This document shows positions 8,946 through 18,817 of a DNA stretch of 64,000 nt, piece after piece. Both the position numbers and the translations under genes were made by a program. Source of the stretch: Bacillota bacterium (GTDB lineage: Bacteria; Bacillota; Clostridia; Oscillospirales; Oscillospiraceae). The stretch covers positions 1-64,000 of the forward strand of contig JAUNCL010000003.1 in NCBI GenBank assembly GCA_030535235.1. The letters run 5' to 3'. The first letter of the stretch is position 1; every line of letters starts with the position of its first letter. Below the pieces are notes generated by a model. That model was not told the DNA's origin, made no database searches, and saw only the letters and a list, made by a program, of their open reading frames with translations.

Positions 8946-9730
8946 CGTGCCGCCTCCCGCAAGGCCGCCAGCATGGCCTTTTTATCCGTGGCCCGCATCA
9001 GCGTCTCCCCTACCAGGGCTGCGTCCGCCCCGATGGATCTCAGCATCGCCGCGTCTTCAGGGCCTTTCACACCGCTCTCCGCCACATAGATGGTCCCCGG
9101 CGGGATGCGGTCCCGCAGACGGGCGGCATTGGAAAAGTCCACGGAAAAATCCTTCAGATTCCGGTTGTTCACCCCGATGATCCTCGCCCCGGCAGACACG
9201 GCGCTGGCAATTTCCCCTTCATCATGGGCCTCCACCAGCGCGGCAAGCCCCAGGCAGTCACAGAGCGCCAGATACCGGGCGATGGTCCTGGTGTCCAGCA
9301 GGGCGCAGATCAGCAGCACTGCGTTGGCCCCCAGAACCTTGGCCTGATAAATCTGGTACTCGTCCACGGTGAAATCCTTGCGGAGCATGGGGGTGGCAAC
9401 CCTCTGCCGGATCTCCGAAAAAATCTGATCGGAGCCCAGAAACCACTTGGGCTCGGTCAGGCAGGAGATACAGTCGGCCCCCGCCGCCTCATAGTCCCGG
9501 GCAATGTCCAGATAGGGGAACTCCCGGTCGATGATCCCCTTGGAGGGAGAGGCCTTTTTCACCTCACAGATAAACCCCATCCCCGGCTTTCGCAGGGCCC
9601 TTTCAAACGCCGCACCGTTGGCCGAGCCACCCTGGAGGGCAAGCTCCTGCATGACCTCCAGACAGGTTTCTTCCCTGTCTGCCGCCACACGCTGCCGGGC
9701 ATAGGCGGCGATGGTGTCCAGAATGGTCAT
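8942..9730 (-). CDS. trpC: Indole-3-glycerol phosphate synthase
   Basis: A 262-residue TIM barrel closing the indole ring from CdRP. Visible catalytic elements are FICEVKKASPSKG (Glu and first Lys), LRKDFTVDEYQI (second Lys), IIGVNNRNLKDF and VAESGVKGPEDA. ATG 9730 comes three bases after the trpD stop and its own stop overlaps trpF, so it sits inside the coupled operon. Confidence 0.96.
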   Translation of the reverse strand: MTILDTIAAYARQRVAADREETCLEVMQELALQGGSANGAAFERALRKPGMGFICEVKKASPSKGIIDREFPYLDIARDYEAAGADCISCLTEPKWFLGSDQIFSEIRQRVATPMLRKDFTVDEYQIYQAKVLGANAVLLICALLDTRTIARYLALCDCLGLAALVEAHDEGEIASAVSAGARIIGVNNRNLKDFSVDFSNAARLRDRIPPGTIYVAESGVKGPEDAAMLRSIGADAALVGETLMRATDKKAMLAALREAAR

Positions 9731-9733
9731 GGC

Positions 9734-10759
9734 TCAGTCCTCCGCCCGGTTACTCACGGTGATGAACTGTTCCAGGGTCTCCAGGGCCTTGCCGGAGTCA
9801 ATGATCTCCGCCGCCAGGGTTATACCCTGGGCCAGGGTGGCTGCCTTGCCGCCGATATAGAGGGCTGCGCCAGCGTTCAGCAGGACGGCGTCCCGTTTGG
9901 GCCCCTTCTCCCCGCTCAGGATGGCCCGGGTAATGGCGGCGTTTTCTGCCGGGTCTCCCCCCACCAGGTCGGCCTTGGCGCAGCGGGTCAGGCCGAACTC
10001 CTCCGGTTGGATGGTGTAGGTCTTGTACCACCCGTCCCGGAACTCGCACACCTTGGTGGGGGCGCTGAGGGAAATCTCGTCCAGCTTGTCCATGCCGTAG
10101 ACCACCATACCCTGCTTTACGCCCAGGCTCATGAGGACATGGGCCAGGGGCTCCACCAGGTACTCGTCATAGACCCCCAGCAGCTGCATGGTGGGGCTGG
10201 CCGGGTTGGTCAGGGGGCCCAGGATGTTGAACACCGTGCGGAAGCCCAGCTCCTTTCGGATGGCCCCCACATACTTCATGGAGGTGTGATACTTCTGGGC
10301 AAAGAAGAAGCACATGCCCACCTCTTCCAGCAGCTCCCGGCAGCGCCGGGGGCTCTGGTCGATATTGACCCCCAGGGCCTCCAGGCAATCGGCAGTGCCG
10401 CACCGGGAGGAGGCCGCCCGGTTGCCGTGCTTGGCCACCTTCATGCCCCCTGCCGCAGCCACCAGGGCCGCGGTGGTGGAGATGTTAAAGCTGTGGGCGC
10501 CGTCGCCGCCGGTCCCCACGATCTCAAAGACCTCCTGGCCGGTCTCCACCTTAGTGGCGTGGTCCCGCATGGCGGCAGCACAGCCGGCGATCTCCACGAT
10601 GGTCTCCGCCTTGGTGCTCTTGGTGGACAGGGCCGCCAGGAAGGCGGCGTTCTGGGTGGCGGTGGTCTCCCCGCTCATGATCTCGTTCATGACCTGATAG
10701 GCCTCGTCGTAGGTCAGGTCCTCTTTATTTACGATTTTGACAATGGCTTCCTGAATCAT
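9734..10759 (-). CDS. trpD: Anthranilate phosphoribosyltransferase
   Basis: A 341-residue enzyme that joins anthranilate with PRPP. The PRPP-binding [14 protein letters not shown] motif is at about residues 82-95, [21 protein letters not shown] follows, and the metal-site DEIS block is near residue 223. ATG 10759 overlaps the trpG stop by four bases. TrpG and TrpD are separate proteins, unlike the fused form in enterobacteria. Confidence 0.97.
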   Translation of the reverse strand: MIQEAIVKIVNKEDLTYDEAYQVMNEIMSGETTATQNAAFLAALSTKSTKAETIVEIAGCAAAMRDHATKVETGQEVFEIVGTGGDGAHSFNISTTAALVAAAGGMKVAKHGNRAASSRCGTADCLEALGVNIDQSPRRCRELLEEVGMCFFFAQKYHTSMKYVGAIRKELGFRTVFNILGPLTNPASPTMQLLGVYDEYLVEPLAHVLMSLGVKQGMVVYGMDKLDEISLSAPTKVCEFRDGWYKTYTIQPEEFGLTRCAKADLVGGDPAENAAITRAILSGEKGPKRDAVLLNAGAALYIGGKAATLAQGITLAAEIIDSGKALETLEQFITVSNRAED

Positions 10760-11331
10760 GGTGTTCCCTCCTGGATAAAATTCTTCAGCATGGTCCGGCC
10801 GTCGGGGGTCAGAATGGACTCCGGATGGAACTGGACCCCATAAATGGGATACTCCCTGTGTTCCACGGCCATGATCTCCCCCGCCTGGGTTTCGGCCGTC
10901 ACCCGCAGGCAGTCCGGCAGGGTGGCCGGGTCCGCCGCCAGGGAGTGATATCGGGCCACCAGGGCCTCCTTGGGACAGCCCCGGAACAGTGTAGAGTCGG
11001 TCTGGAATTGGACCATGGACTGCTTGCCGTGCATGAGCCGCTCCGCGTAAGTCACCTTACCGCCAAAGGCCGCGCAGATGGCCTGGTGGCCCAGGCAGAC
11101 CCCCAGGGTGGGAATCTCCTTCCCCAGGGTCCGGGCCGCCTCCAGGGTGATCCCCGCGTCCTCCGGCCGGCCGGGTCCCGGCGAGAGAACGATACGCCGG
11201 GGGTGGAGGGCCCGGATCTCCTCCAGAGTCATAGCGTCATTCCGAATGACCTGGATCTCTGGGTCCAGCTCTCCGATGAGCTGGTAGAGGTTATAGGAAA
11301 AGCTGTCGTAGTTGTCAATGAGTAAGATCAT
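10756..11331 (-). CDS. trpG: Anthranilate synthase component II (glutamine amidotransferase)
   Basis: A 191-residue class I glutaminase that supplies ammonia to TrpE. The nucleophile Cys lies in [10 protein letters not shown], the oxyanion region is [10 protein letters not shown], and the His-Glu pair is QFHPES. The start at 11331 ([11 protein letters not shown], the family's normal N-terminus) overlaps the trpE stop as ATGA. Upstream in-frame sequence belongs to trpE. It could also serve 4-amino-4-deoxychorismate synthesis, but the operon says tryptophan. Confidence 0.96.
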   Translation of the reverse strand: MILLIDNYDSFSYNLYQLIGELDPEIQVIRNDAMTLEEIRALHPRRIVLSPGPGRPEDAGITLEAARTLGKEIPTLGVCLGHQAICAAFGGKVTYAERLMHGKQSMVQFQTDSTLFRGCPKEALVARYHSLAADPATLPDCLRVTAETQAGEIMAVEHREYPIYGVQFHPESILTPDGRTMLKNFIQEGTP

Positions 11332-12794
11332 CGGTCTGCCTCCTCTGCAAGCTGTAGTGCGTTGACCACAGCCTTGGCCTTGTTGATGCACTCCTCAAAC
11401 TCCTTCTCAGGGACCGAGTCGGCCACGATCCCCGCGCCGCTGCGGATAAAGACCTTGCCATTCTTTTTGTAGGCGATACGGATGGCGATGCAGGTGTCCA
11501 GGTTGCCGGTGAAGTCGATGTACCCGATGGCCCCGCCATAGATCCCCCGCTTGTTGTTCTCCAACTGGCTGATGAGCTGGCAGGCCCGGATCTTGGGGGC
11601 GCCGGACAGGGTCCCGGCGGGAAGAACGGCGGCAATGGCGTCCAGAGCGTCCCGGTCCTCCCGGATCTCCCCCCGGACGGTGGAGCCGATGTGCATCACA
11701 TGGGAGTAGCGCTCGATGGTGCGGAGCTTCTCCACCTGAACGGAGCCGAACTTGCTGATCTTTCCCAGGTCGTTCCGGCCCAGGTCCACCAGCATGTTGT
11801 GCTCGGCCAGTTCCTTTTCGTCGGCCAGCAGCTCGGCCTCCAGGGCCTTGTCCTCAGCCTCGGTCCTGCCTCTGGGCCGGGTCCCCGCCAGGGGGAAGGT
11901 GTGGAGGACGCCGTTTTCCAGCTTCACCAGGGTCTCCGGCGAGGCCCCCGCCACTTCCACATCGGTGCCGGAGAAGTAGAACATGTAGGGGGACGGGTTG
12001 GTGGTTCGCAAAACCCGATAGGTGTTCAGCAGGCTCCCCTCAAAGGGGGCGCTGAAGCGGTTGGACAGGACGATCTGGAAGATATCTCCCTCCCGGATGT
12101 ATCCCTTGGCCTGCTCCACCATGGCACAGTAAGTCTCCTTGTCGAAGAGGGGGGTGAGTTCGCCCGTCAGGCGGCTCTCCGGCTCCCGCTTCTTCTCCCC
12201 TGTCCGCAGGAGGTGGCTGAGCTGCTGCAGCTCCATCACCGCCTTGTTGTAGCCGGTCTCCGGATCCTCCAGGGACATGTTCACGATGAGGATGATCTTC
12301 TGCCGGAAGTGGTCAAAGGCGATGACCTTGTCGAAGAGCATCAGGTCCACATCCTTGAAGGCCTCGCTGTCGAGGACCTGACTGCGCACCGACGGCTCGC
12401 TGTAGCCCAGGAAATCATAGGAAAAGTACCCCACCAGACCGCCGGTGAAGGAGGGCAGATCCTCAAATCGGGGGCTCTTGTACTGGGCCAGAATCTGGCG
12501 GAGGAAAACCGAGGGGTCCTCTGTTTTCAGCTGGATGTCCCCCGCCTTCATCACGCCGTCGGCGCAGGTGATCTCCAGCTTGGGGTCGTAGCCCAGGAAG
12601 GTGTATCGCCCCCACTTCTCCTTCTCCACCACCGACTCCAGCAGGTAGCAGTGGGTGGACACATGTTTCAGGATCCGCAGGGCCTCCATGGGGGTGCAGA
12701 TATCGGAAAGGAGCTCGCAGCTCACGGGCAGCACCTGATAGGCGCCGGTGGCCGCAATCTCCCGGACGGTCTCATAGCTGGGTGAAATCTTCAT
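11328..12794 (-). CDS. trpE: Anthranilate synthase component I
   Basis: A 488-residue chorismate-utilising enzyme making anthranilate, the committed step to tryptophan. The N-terminal CYLLESVV block contains the LLES tryptophan-binding motif, so feedback inhibition by tryptophan is expected. The C-terminal chorismate fold has the conserved TFPLAGTRPRG, LVDLGRNDLG, PAGTLSGAPK and YGGAIGYIDF blocks. It is the first gene of the operon, 330 bases from a consensus promoter, with a Trp T-box leader between. Confidence 0.97.
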   Translation of the reverse strand: MKISPSYETVREIAATGAYQVLPVSCELLSDICTPMEALRILKHVSTHCYLLESVVEKEKWGRYTFLGYDPKLEITCADGVMKAGDIQLKTEDPSVFLRQILAQYKSPRFEDLPSFTGGLVGYFSYDFLGYSEPSVRSQVLDSEAFKDVDLMLFDKVIAFDHFRQKIILIVNMSLEDPETGYNKAVMELQQLSHLLRTGEKKREPESRLTGELTPLFDKETYCAMVEQAKGYIREGDIFQIVLSNRFSAPFEGSLLNTYRVLRTTNPSPYMFYFSGTDVEVAGASPETLVKLENGVLHTFPLAGTRPRGRTEAEDKALEAELLADEKELAEHNMLVDLGRNDLGKISKFGSVQVEKLRTIERYSHVMHIGSTVRGEIREDRDALDAIAAVLPAGTLSGAPKIRACQLISQLENNKRGIYGGAIGYIDFTGNLDTCIAIRIAYKKNGKVFIRSGAGIVADSVPEKEFEECINKAKAVVNALQLAEEADR

Positions 12795-12824
12795 GGCAAT
12801 GCCTCCTCACTGGTCCCGGTGCAA

Positions 12825-13121
12825 AAACAAAACGCCCCCGACAGACCAGAAAATCTGTCAAGGACGAATATCAAACATATCCGCGGTGCCACCTTGCTTT
12901 GCGGTTTGACCCGCACACTTGGCGGGGTACCAACATACCCCCGGCAACTGACGTATGCCCACACGTCGCAGAATACTCAGCCCAACGGCCTTTGACTGCG
13001 CCCTCCGCGGTCCATTTGACGGGTCGTTTCCTGTCTGGCTCTCAGCTATCCAGGCTCTCTGTGAGGGCGTTCCCCGCCGTTATCTCCGCTTCAACGGTTT
13101 GCTTATGAACTTATTAACTTG
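12825..13121 (-). promoter_or_regulatory. T-box leader of the trp operon, UGG (Trp) specifier
   Basis: This fills the gap between the trp promoter and trpE. The conserved T-box antiterminator sequence AAGGTGGCACCGCGG is at 12881-12895 on the minus strand. A terminator stem (12836-12845 with 12854-12863) is followed by a T-rich run to 12821. In the 5' stem I region the unpaired loop contains UGG followed by A, at 13012-13014, matching a tryptophan specifier. Uncharged tRNA-Trp would pair with the specifier and T-box and let transcription continue. Confidence 0.92.
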
Positions 13122-13126
13122 CGGTT

Positions 13127-13155
13127 ATTCTAAGCCCATTCCCGCCATTTGTCAA
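13127..13155 (-). promoter_or_regulatory. Promoter of the trp operon
   Basis: TTGACA (13150-13155), 17-bp spacer, TAGAAT (13127-13132) on the minus strand. The expected start near 13120 puts the whole T-box in the leader RNA. Confidence 0.85.
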
Positions 13156-13158
13156 TCC

Positions 13159-13764
13159 CTATTTTTCAAATTGGTTTCCCGGGAAAATCTCCGCTCTGAC
13201 AGAGGAAAAGGGCAGGATGGGGGCCGGGTCCTGGCCGTGGGGACCCAAGTACTTCTCCATCACTGCCAGGTGATACCACCGGCCAAACTTGCAGCCCATG
13301 TTCCGCAGGGTCCCCACCCGCTCATAGCCCATGCGCTTGTGGAAGGCTGCGCTGTCCCGGGTCAGGTAGGGGTCCCCCTCCTCCGGCCAGGCAATATTGG
13401 CCACCAGGGTGCGGACCCCCTGGACGGTCAGACAGACTTCGAGCGTCTGGTACAGGGCATTTCCGATCCCCATCCCCTTGCAGTTCCGGTCTACATAAAT
13501 GGAGGTCTCCACCGTCCAGCCATAGGCCGCCCGGACGCCGTAGGCCGAGGCGTAGGCGTAGCCCACCACCTTCCCGTTGACCTCCGCCGCCAGATAGGGG
13601 TACTTCTCCAGCACATGGCGGATACGCCCGGCGAATTCCTCCTCCGTGGGGACCACATACTCGTAGGTGATGGCGGTATTTAGGATATACGGCGCGTAAA
13701 TGGACAGAAAGGATGCCGCGTCCCCGGGGACAGCGGGCCGGATGGTGATGGATTTGTCTGACAT
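13159..13764 (-). CDS. GNAT-family N-acetyltransferase (phosphinothricin acetyltransferase-like)
   Basis: A 201-residue acetyltransferase. The block VVGYAYASAYGVRAAYGWTV followed by SIYVDRNCKGMGIG holds the acetyl-CoA loop, and HKRMGYERVGTLRNMG is the typical C-terminal motif; together they resemble the phosphinothricin/methionine-sulfone acetyltransferase (Pat/YncA) group. The physiological substrate is unknown. It ends with TAG (13159-13161), one of only two TAG terminators in the window, directly upstream of the trp promoter. It is a single-gene unit. Confidence 0.85.
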   Translation of the reverse strand: MSDKSITIRPAVPGDAASFLSIYAPYILNTAITYEYVVPTEEEFAGRIRHVLEKYPYLAAEVNGKVVGYAYASAYGVRAAYGWTVETSIYVDRNCKGMGIGNALYQTLEVCLTVQGVRTLVANIAWPEEGDPYLTRDSAAFHKRMGYERVGTLRNMGCKFGRWYHLAVMEKYLGPHGQDPAPILPFSSVRAEIFPGNQFEK

Positions 13765-13829
13765 GAGAGGGCCTCCTTGGGATTATCTGTCCCCATCATA
13801 TCACACCGGTCAAGCCCAAACAGAAAACA

Positions 13830-13861
13830 GGGCCGGGAGATCACAACAGATCTCCCGGCCC
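13830..13861 (-). terminator. Terminator of the polyferredoxin-PFOR-flavoprotein operon
   Basis: Perfect 13-bp inverted repeat (13830-13842 with 13849-13861), 35 bases past the last stop and followed on the minus strand by TGTTTTCTGTTT. Confidence 0.8.
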
Positions 13862-13895
13862 CGCCGGTTTTCAGGAAAAATGGATTCCCTGTTTT

Positions 13896-15263
13896 TTACT
13901 TTGCGGACAGATAAGCGTCGATGGAGACAGCAGCGCGCTTACCGGCGCCCATGGCCTTCACGACGGTCTGAGGACCGGTGACTGCGTCGCCGCCTGCGAA
14001 GACGCCTTCACGGCTGGTCTTGCAGTCGTCATCAACAGCGATGCCGCCCCACTTGTCCTTGTCGATGCCGGTGGTGGTGTCCACCACGTCCTCGCTGTAG
14101 GAGGTACCGGTGGCGATGACCAGGTTCTGGCACTCCACGGTGAAATACTCGCCGGTGCCCACGGGGGAACGACGGCCGGAGGCGTCGGGCTCACCCAGGG
14201 TCATCTTCTCCAGCTTCACAGCGGTCAGAACACCGTTCTCCCCGATGCACTCCACGGGGTTGGTCAGCTCCTTGATCTCGATGCTCTCGGAACGGGTGTG
14301 CTCGATCTCATCGCGGCGGGCGGGAGCCTCAGCCAGGGTACGGCGGTAGACCATGATGGTCTCAGCGCCCAGGCGCTTTGCGCAGCGGACTGCGTCCACA
14401 GCCACGTTGCCGCCGCCCACCACCAGGACACGCTTGGCGTCCTTGATGCTTGCGGGCAGGTTGGCGGTGTTCAGGTTGACCTCAGTGAGGTAGTCGTTGG
14501 CGGACCAGACGCCTTCCAAGCTGGTGTCCAGGCCTCTGGGGGTCTGGGGGATGTCAGCGCCGTTGCCCACGAAGACAGCCTCGAAGCCCTCAGCAAACAG
14601 AGCGTCGATGCTCTTGTTCTTGTCGATGGGGGCGCTGGTGACGATCTCCACGCCGCGGGCCTTCAGGGTCTCCAGCTCACGGTCCACCACGGAGTTGGGC
14701 AGAACGAACTGGGGGATGCCATAGACCAGGATGCCGCCGGCATAGCTCAGCTTCTCGAAGATGGTCACGTCATAGCCCATGGCGGCCAGATCGCCTGCGC
14801 AGGCGATACCGGCAGGGCCGGAGCCGATGACGGCGACCTTCTTGCCCTTCTTCTCCACCTCGGGAGCGGAGACGGGGTTGCGGGCTGCGTGCCAGTCGGC
14901 CACGAAGCGCTCCAGACGGCCAATACCCACAGCCTCGCCCTTCAGGGCGTGGGCGCAGTTCTTCTCGCACTGCTGCTCCTGGGGGCAGACACGGCCACAG
15001 ATGGAGGGCATGCTGCTCTTCACAGCGGTGATCTGGTAAGCTGCCTCGAAGTCACCCTCGGCCACCTTGGCGATGAACTCGGGGATCTGCTGGCCGATGG
15101 GGCAGCCCATGGTGCAGGGCTTCTTACGGCACTTCAGGCAGCGCATGGCCTCGCGGATGGCGTCGGCCTCGGTATAGCCCAGAGCGACCTCGTCAAAGTT
15201 GGTCAGGCGGACGTTGATGTCCTGCTCGGGCATAGCATTTCTTTCTCTTACGTTGTTAATCAT
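13896..15263 (-). CDS. GltD/NfnB-like NAD(P)H-dependent FAD, Fe-S oxidoreductase
   Basis: A 455-residue flavoprotein of the glutamate-synthase small-subunit family. The N-terminal helical Fe-S domain has CLKCRKKPCTMGC and ICGRVCPQEQQCEKNC, eight cysteines for two [4Fe-4S] clusters. The FAD motif GSGPAGIACAGDLA is near residue 146 and the second dinucleotide motif VVGGGNVAVDAVRCAKRLG near residue 280; the FAD-closing block is FAGGDAVTGPQTVVKAMGAG. No glutamate-synthase large subunit is nearby. The start overlaps the PFOR stop as ATGA. Context suggests electron exchange between ferredoxin and NAD(P)H instead of glutamate synthesis; this is inference. ATG at residue 11 is an alternative start. 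Confidence 0.88.
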   Translation of the reverse strand: MINNVRERNAMPEQDINVRLTNFDEVALGYTEADAIREAMRCLKCRKKPCTMGCPIGQQIPEFIAKVAEGDFEAAYQITAVKSSMPSICGRVCPQEQQCEKNCAHALKGEAVGIGRLERFVADWHAARNPVSAPEVEKKGKKVAVIGSGPAGIACAGDLAAMGYDVTIFEKLSYAGGILVYGIPQFVLPNSVVDRELETLKARGVEIVTSAPIDKNKSIDALFAEGFEAVFVGNGADIPQTPRGLDTSLEGVWSANDYLTEVNLNTANLPASIKDAKRVLVVGGGNVAVDAVRCAKRLGAETIMVYRRTLAEAPARRDEIEHTRSESIEIKELTNPVECIGENGVLTAVKLEKMTLGEPDASGRRSPVGTGEYFTVECQNLVIATGTSYSEDVVDTTTGIDKDKWGGIAVDDDCKTSREGVFAGGDAVTGPQTVVKAMGAGKRAAVSIDAYLSAK

Positions 15264-18200
15264 TTTGCCTGTCCCTCCTTAGGTTCCAGACTGTTCCGTC
15301 TGTTGATCAGGCCGTCATATCTGCCCAGAGCGGCCTTCTCAGACTCGGCGAAGAGCTTCGCAGCCTGGCTGGGATTCTTCATGGACAGAGAGGCGTAACG
15401 GACCTCGCCCTTCAGGAAGTCGCTGTAGGCCTCGGTGGGCTTTGCGCTGTCGATCTGCAGGGGGTTCTTGCCCTCAGCAGCCAGACGGGGATCATAGCGC
15501 AGCATGTTCCAGTAACCGGCGCGGACGGCCTTCTTCATCTCCACCATGGAGCGGTTCATGCCGGCCTTGATGCCGTGGTTGATACAGGGAGCGTAGGCAA
15601 TGATCAGGGAAGGACCGTCATAGCTCTCAGCCTCTCTCAGAGCGCGCAGGGTCTGAGCGGGGTTTGCGCCCATGGCCACCTGGGCCACATAGACGTGACC
15701 GTAGGTCATGGCGATCTGTGCCAGATCCTTCTTGCCGGTGGGCTTACCGCCGGCTGCGAACTGTGCCACAGCGCCGGTGGGGGTAGCCTTGGAGGACTGA
15801 CCGCCGGTGTTGGAGTAGACCTCGGTATCGAAGACCAGAACGTTGAAGTTCTCGCGGGAGGCCAGGATGTGGTCCAGGCCGCCGTAGCCGATGTCGTAGG
15901 CCCAGCCGTCGCCGCCGAACAGCCACATGGAGGGACGAGGCAGCAGGTCGGAGTTCTGGATGACATACTCGGCGTCCTTGCGCAGGTCGTCGCTCATGGG
16001 ATCCTTGTCTTCCATAAAGGTCTTGCACAGAGCCACCAGGTTCACGCCCAGGGAAGCAGCCTCGTTGGTGTTCATCTTCTCCACCCAGGCGCCGGCGGTG
16101 CCAGCGAAGCGGCGGTCTGCAGCCAGACGCTCCACAACGGCCTTCATGGCGTCGCGGCGGGTGCGCAGGGAGACGGCCATACCAAAGCCGAACTCGGCGT
16201 TATCCTCGAACAGGGAGTTGGCCCATGCGGGACCGTGGCCCTTCTCGTCGATCACATAGGGCATGCTGGGCACGGATGCACCCCAGATGGAGGAGCAGCC
16301 GGTGGCGTTGGCAATGACAGCGTGATCGCCGAAGAGCTGGGTGACCATCTTGGCGTAGGGAGTCTCGCCGCAGCCGGGGCATGCGCCGGAGTACTCCAGA
16401 TAGGGACGCATGAACTGGGAGGTCTTGACGTTCTTGTCGGAGCCCTCCTGGACGCCCATCTTCTTGGCATACTCGAAGGTGTTCTGGTCGTCGTACATAC
16501 GGCCGGCAGAGCGTTCCATGGACAGAGCCTTGCCGTGGGCGGGGCACATCTCCACGCAGGAGCCGCAGCCGGTGCAGTCAGCAGCGGAGACAGCCACGAT
16601 GAAGCGCTTGCCCTCTGCGGTCTTGCAGTCCACAGTGGTCAGGCCCTCAGCGTCCTCGGGATTGAGGATGAAGGGACGGATGACAGCGTGGGGGCAGACA
16701 GCGGAGCACCAGTTGCACTGGGTGCAGTTTTCTGCGTGCCACACGGGGATATCCACGGCGATGCCGCGCTTCTCGAAGGCAGCGGTGCCGGAGGGAGCCT
16801 TACCGGTGACATAGGGCAGGAAGGTGGAGACGGGCAGGGCGTCGCCTTCCAGGTTGTTGGTGGGAATCAGGATGTTGCGGACGTAGGCGTCCTGCTCAGC
16901 ATTCACGGTGTTGAGCTTCAGCTCTGCCTTGACCTCGTCCTGTGCGTCAGCCCAGGCTGCGGGGACGGGCACTTCCTTGGCAGCGGTCTGACCGGCCATG
17001 ACAGCGGCCATGTTCATGTCAACGATGTTCTGGCCCTTGGTGCCATAGTCCTTGACGATGCCCTGGCGCATGTACTCGATGGCGTCCTCTTCGGAGACCA
17101 GGTTGGCCAGCTTGAAGTAAGCGGACTGGATGATGGTGTTGATACGGCCCTTCAGACCAATGCTGCGGGCGATATTGACGGCGTCGCAGGTGTAGAACTT
17201 GATGTTGTTCTTGGCCAGGGCGCGCTTGATGTCTGCGGGCAGACGGGCTTCCAGCTCCTCGCCTTCCCAGTCGCAGTTCAGCATGAAGATGCCGCCGGGC
17301 TTGACGTCGCGGACCATGTTGTACTTGCCGATGTAAGCGGGGTTGCCGCAGATGACGCAGTCAGCATGGCCGACATAGTAGGAGGAACGGATGGGCTTCT
17401 GACCAAAGCGCAGGTGGCTGATGGTCAGGCCGCCGGACTTCTTGGAGTCGTACTGGAAGTATGCCTGGACATAGTTGTCGGTGTGGTCACCGATGATCTT
17501 GGAGGTGTTCTTGGAAGCGCCCACCAGACCGTCGGAGCCGATGCCCCAGATCTTCACGGACTTCTGGGTGGGATCGTCGGGCAGGACGAAGTCGTGCTTC
17601 TCGATGGACAGGTTGGTCACGTCATCCACGATGCTGACGGTGAAGTGGTTGTGGCCACCCTTTGCCAGGTGCTGGAAGACGGAGTACATGTCGGCGGGAG
17701 TGGTGTCCTTGGAGGACAGGCCGTAACGGCCGCCGATGACCTTGATGTCGTTCTTGCCGGCGTCGTTCAGGACGGCCACCACATCCAGGTACAGGGGCTC
17801 GCCGAAGGCGCCGGGCTCCTTGGTGCGGTCCAGAACAGCGATGCGCTGGGTGGACTCGGGCAGCTCAGCCAGCATGTGCTTGGCGGAGAAGGGACGATAC
17901 AGGTGAACCTCCAGAACGCCCACCTTCTTGCCCTGAGCCATCATGGCGTCAACGACCTCTTCCAGGGTGCCGCAGACGGAACCCATGGCCACGATGACGT
18001 CGGTGGCGTCGGGAGCGCCGTAGTAGTTGAAGGGCTTGTAGTTGGTGCCGATGGAGGCGTTGACCTTGTTCATGTTCTCAACCACCACGTCAACGAAGTC
18101 GTTGTACATGACGTTGGAGGCCTCTCTGTGCTGGAAGAAGGTCTCGGGGGGCTCGTTGGTGCCGCGGTGATAGGGGTGGTGAGGCAGGTTGGCGTTGGCG

Positions 18201-18817
18201 CGGAAGCGAGCCAGAGCGTCCCAGTCCACCATCTCCTTCAGGGTCTCATAGTCCCAGGTGCGCAGCTTCTGGATCTCGTGGGAGGTACGGAAGCCATCAA
18301 AGAAGTTGATGATGCCCATGTTGGCCTGGATGGCAGACAGGTGGGCCACAGGAGCCAGGTCCATGACCTCCTGGGGGGTGCTGGAAGCCAGCATTGCCAT
18401 ACCGGTGCCGCGGCAGGCCATCACGTCCTGATGGTCGCCGAAGATGGACAGGGCGTGGGTGGTCAGGGTACGGGCTGCCACATGGAACACGCCGGGCAGA
18501 CCTTCGCCGGCGATCTTATACAGGTTGGGGATCATCAGCAGCAGGCCCTGAGAAGCGGTAAAGGTGGTGGTCAGAGCACCGGTGGACAGAGAGCCGTGGA
18601 CAGCGCCGGCAGCGCCGGCCTCGGACTCCATCTCAACGATCTTGACCCGGTTGCCGAAGATGTTTCTCCGGTCCTGGTTGGCCCATTCGTCCACGTTCTC
18701 CGCCATGGGGGAGGAGGGAGTGATGGGGTAAATGGCAGCGACTTCCGTGAAGGCGTATGCGACGTGGCCGGCGGCGGCGTTGGCGTCCATACTCTTAAAG
18801 GGTCTCATGTCTTTCAT
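15260..18817 (-). CDS. nifJ: Pyruvate:ferredoxin (flavodoxin) oxidoreductase
   Basis: A 1185-residue homodimeric-type PFOR that converts pyruvate and CoA to acetyl-CoA, CO2 and reduced ferredoxin. Domain order is canonical: N-terminal pyrimidine-binding domain (YPITPSSPMAE, about residue 30), gamma domain (HADCVICGNPAYIGKY), two ferredoxin-like clusters at about 700-770 (CTQCNWCSAVCPHAV and CTGCGSCVEMCPAHG), then the TPP domain with CPGCGETPYAKMV and GDGWAYDIGYGGLDH. The proximal-cluster cysteine near CINHGIK is also present. It lies between the polyferredoxin and the GltD-like gene, overlapping both by ATGA. It would be the main pyruvate-splitting enzyme here. Confidence 0.97.
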   Translation of the reverse strand: MKDMRPFKSMDANAAAGHVAYAFTEVAAIYPITPSSPMAENVDEWANQDRRNIFGNRVKIVEMESEAGAAGAVHGSLSTGALTTTFTASQGLLLMIPNLYKIAGEGLPGVFHVAARTLTTHALSIFGDHQDVMACRGTGMAMLASSTPQEVMDLAPVAHLSAIQANMGIINFFDGFRTSHEIQKLRTWDYETLKEMVDWDALARFRANANLPHHPYHRGTNEPPETFFQHREASNVMYNDFVDVVVENMNKVNASIGTNYKPFNYYGAPDATDVIVAMGSVCGTLEEVVDAMMAQGKKVGVLEVHLYRPFSAKHMLAELPESTQRIAVLDRTKEPGAFGEPLYLDVVAVLNDAGKNDIKVIGGRYGLSSKDTTPADMYSVFQHLAKGGHNHFTVSIVDDVTNLSIEKHDFVLPDDPTQKSVKIWGIGSDGLVGASKNTSKIIGDHTDNYVQAYFQYDSKKSGGLTISHLRFGQKPIRSSYYVGHADCVICGNPAYIGKYNMVRDVKPGGIFMLNCDWEGEELEARLPADIKRALAKNNIKFYTCDAVNIARSIGLKGRINTIIQSAYFKLANLVSEEDAIEYMRQGIVKDYGTKGQNIVDMNMAAVMAGQTAAKEVPVPAAWADAQDEVKAELKLNTVNAEQDAYVRNILIPTNNLEGDALPVSTFLPYVTGKAPSGTAAFEKRGIAVDIPVWHAENCTQCNWCSAVCPHAVIRPFILNPEDAEGLTTVDCKTAEGKRFIVAVSAADCTGCGSCVEMCPAHGKALSMERSAGRMYDDQNTFEYAKKMGVQEGSDKNVKTSQFMRPYLEYSGACPGCGETPYAKMVTQLFGDHAVIANATGCSSIWGASVPSMPYVIDEKGHGPAWANSLFEDNAEFGFGMAVSLRTRRDAMKAVVERLAADRRFAGTAGAWVEKMNTNEAASLGVNLVALCKTFMEDKDPMSDDLRKDAEYVIQNSDLLPRPSMWLFGGDGWAYDIGYGGLDHILASRENFNVLVFDTEVYSNTGGQSSKATPTGAVAQFAAGGKPTGKKDLAQIAMTYGHVYVAQVAMGANPAQTLRALREAESYDGPSLIIAYAPCINHGIKAGMNRSMVEMKKAVRAGYWNMLRYDPRLAAEGKNPLQIDSAKPTEAYSDFLKGEVRYASLSMKNPSQAAKLFAESEKAALGRYDGLINRRNSLEPKEGQAK

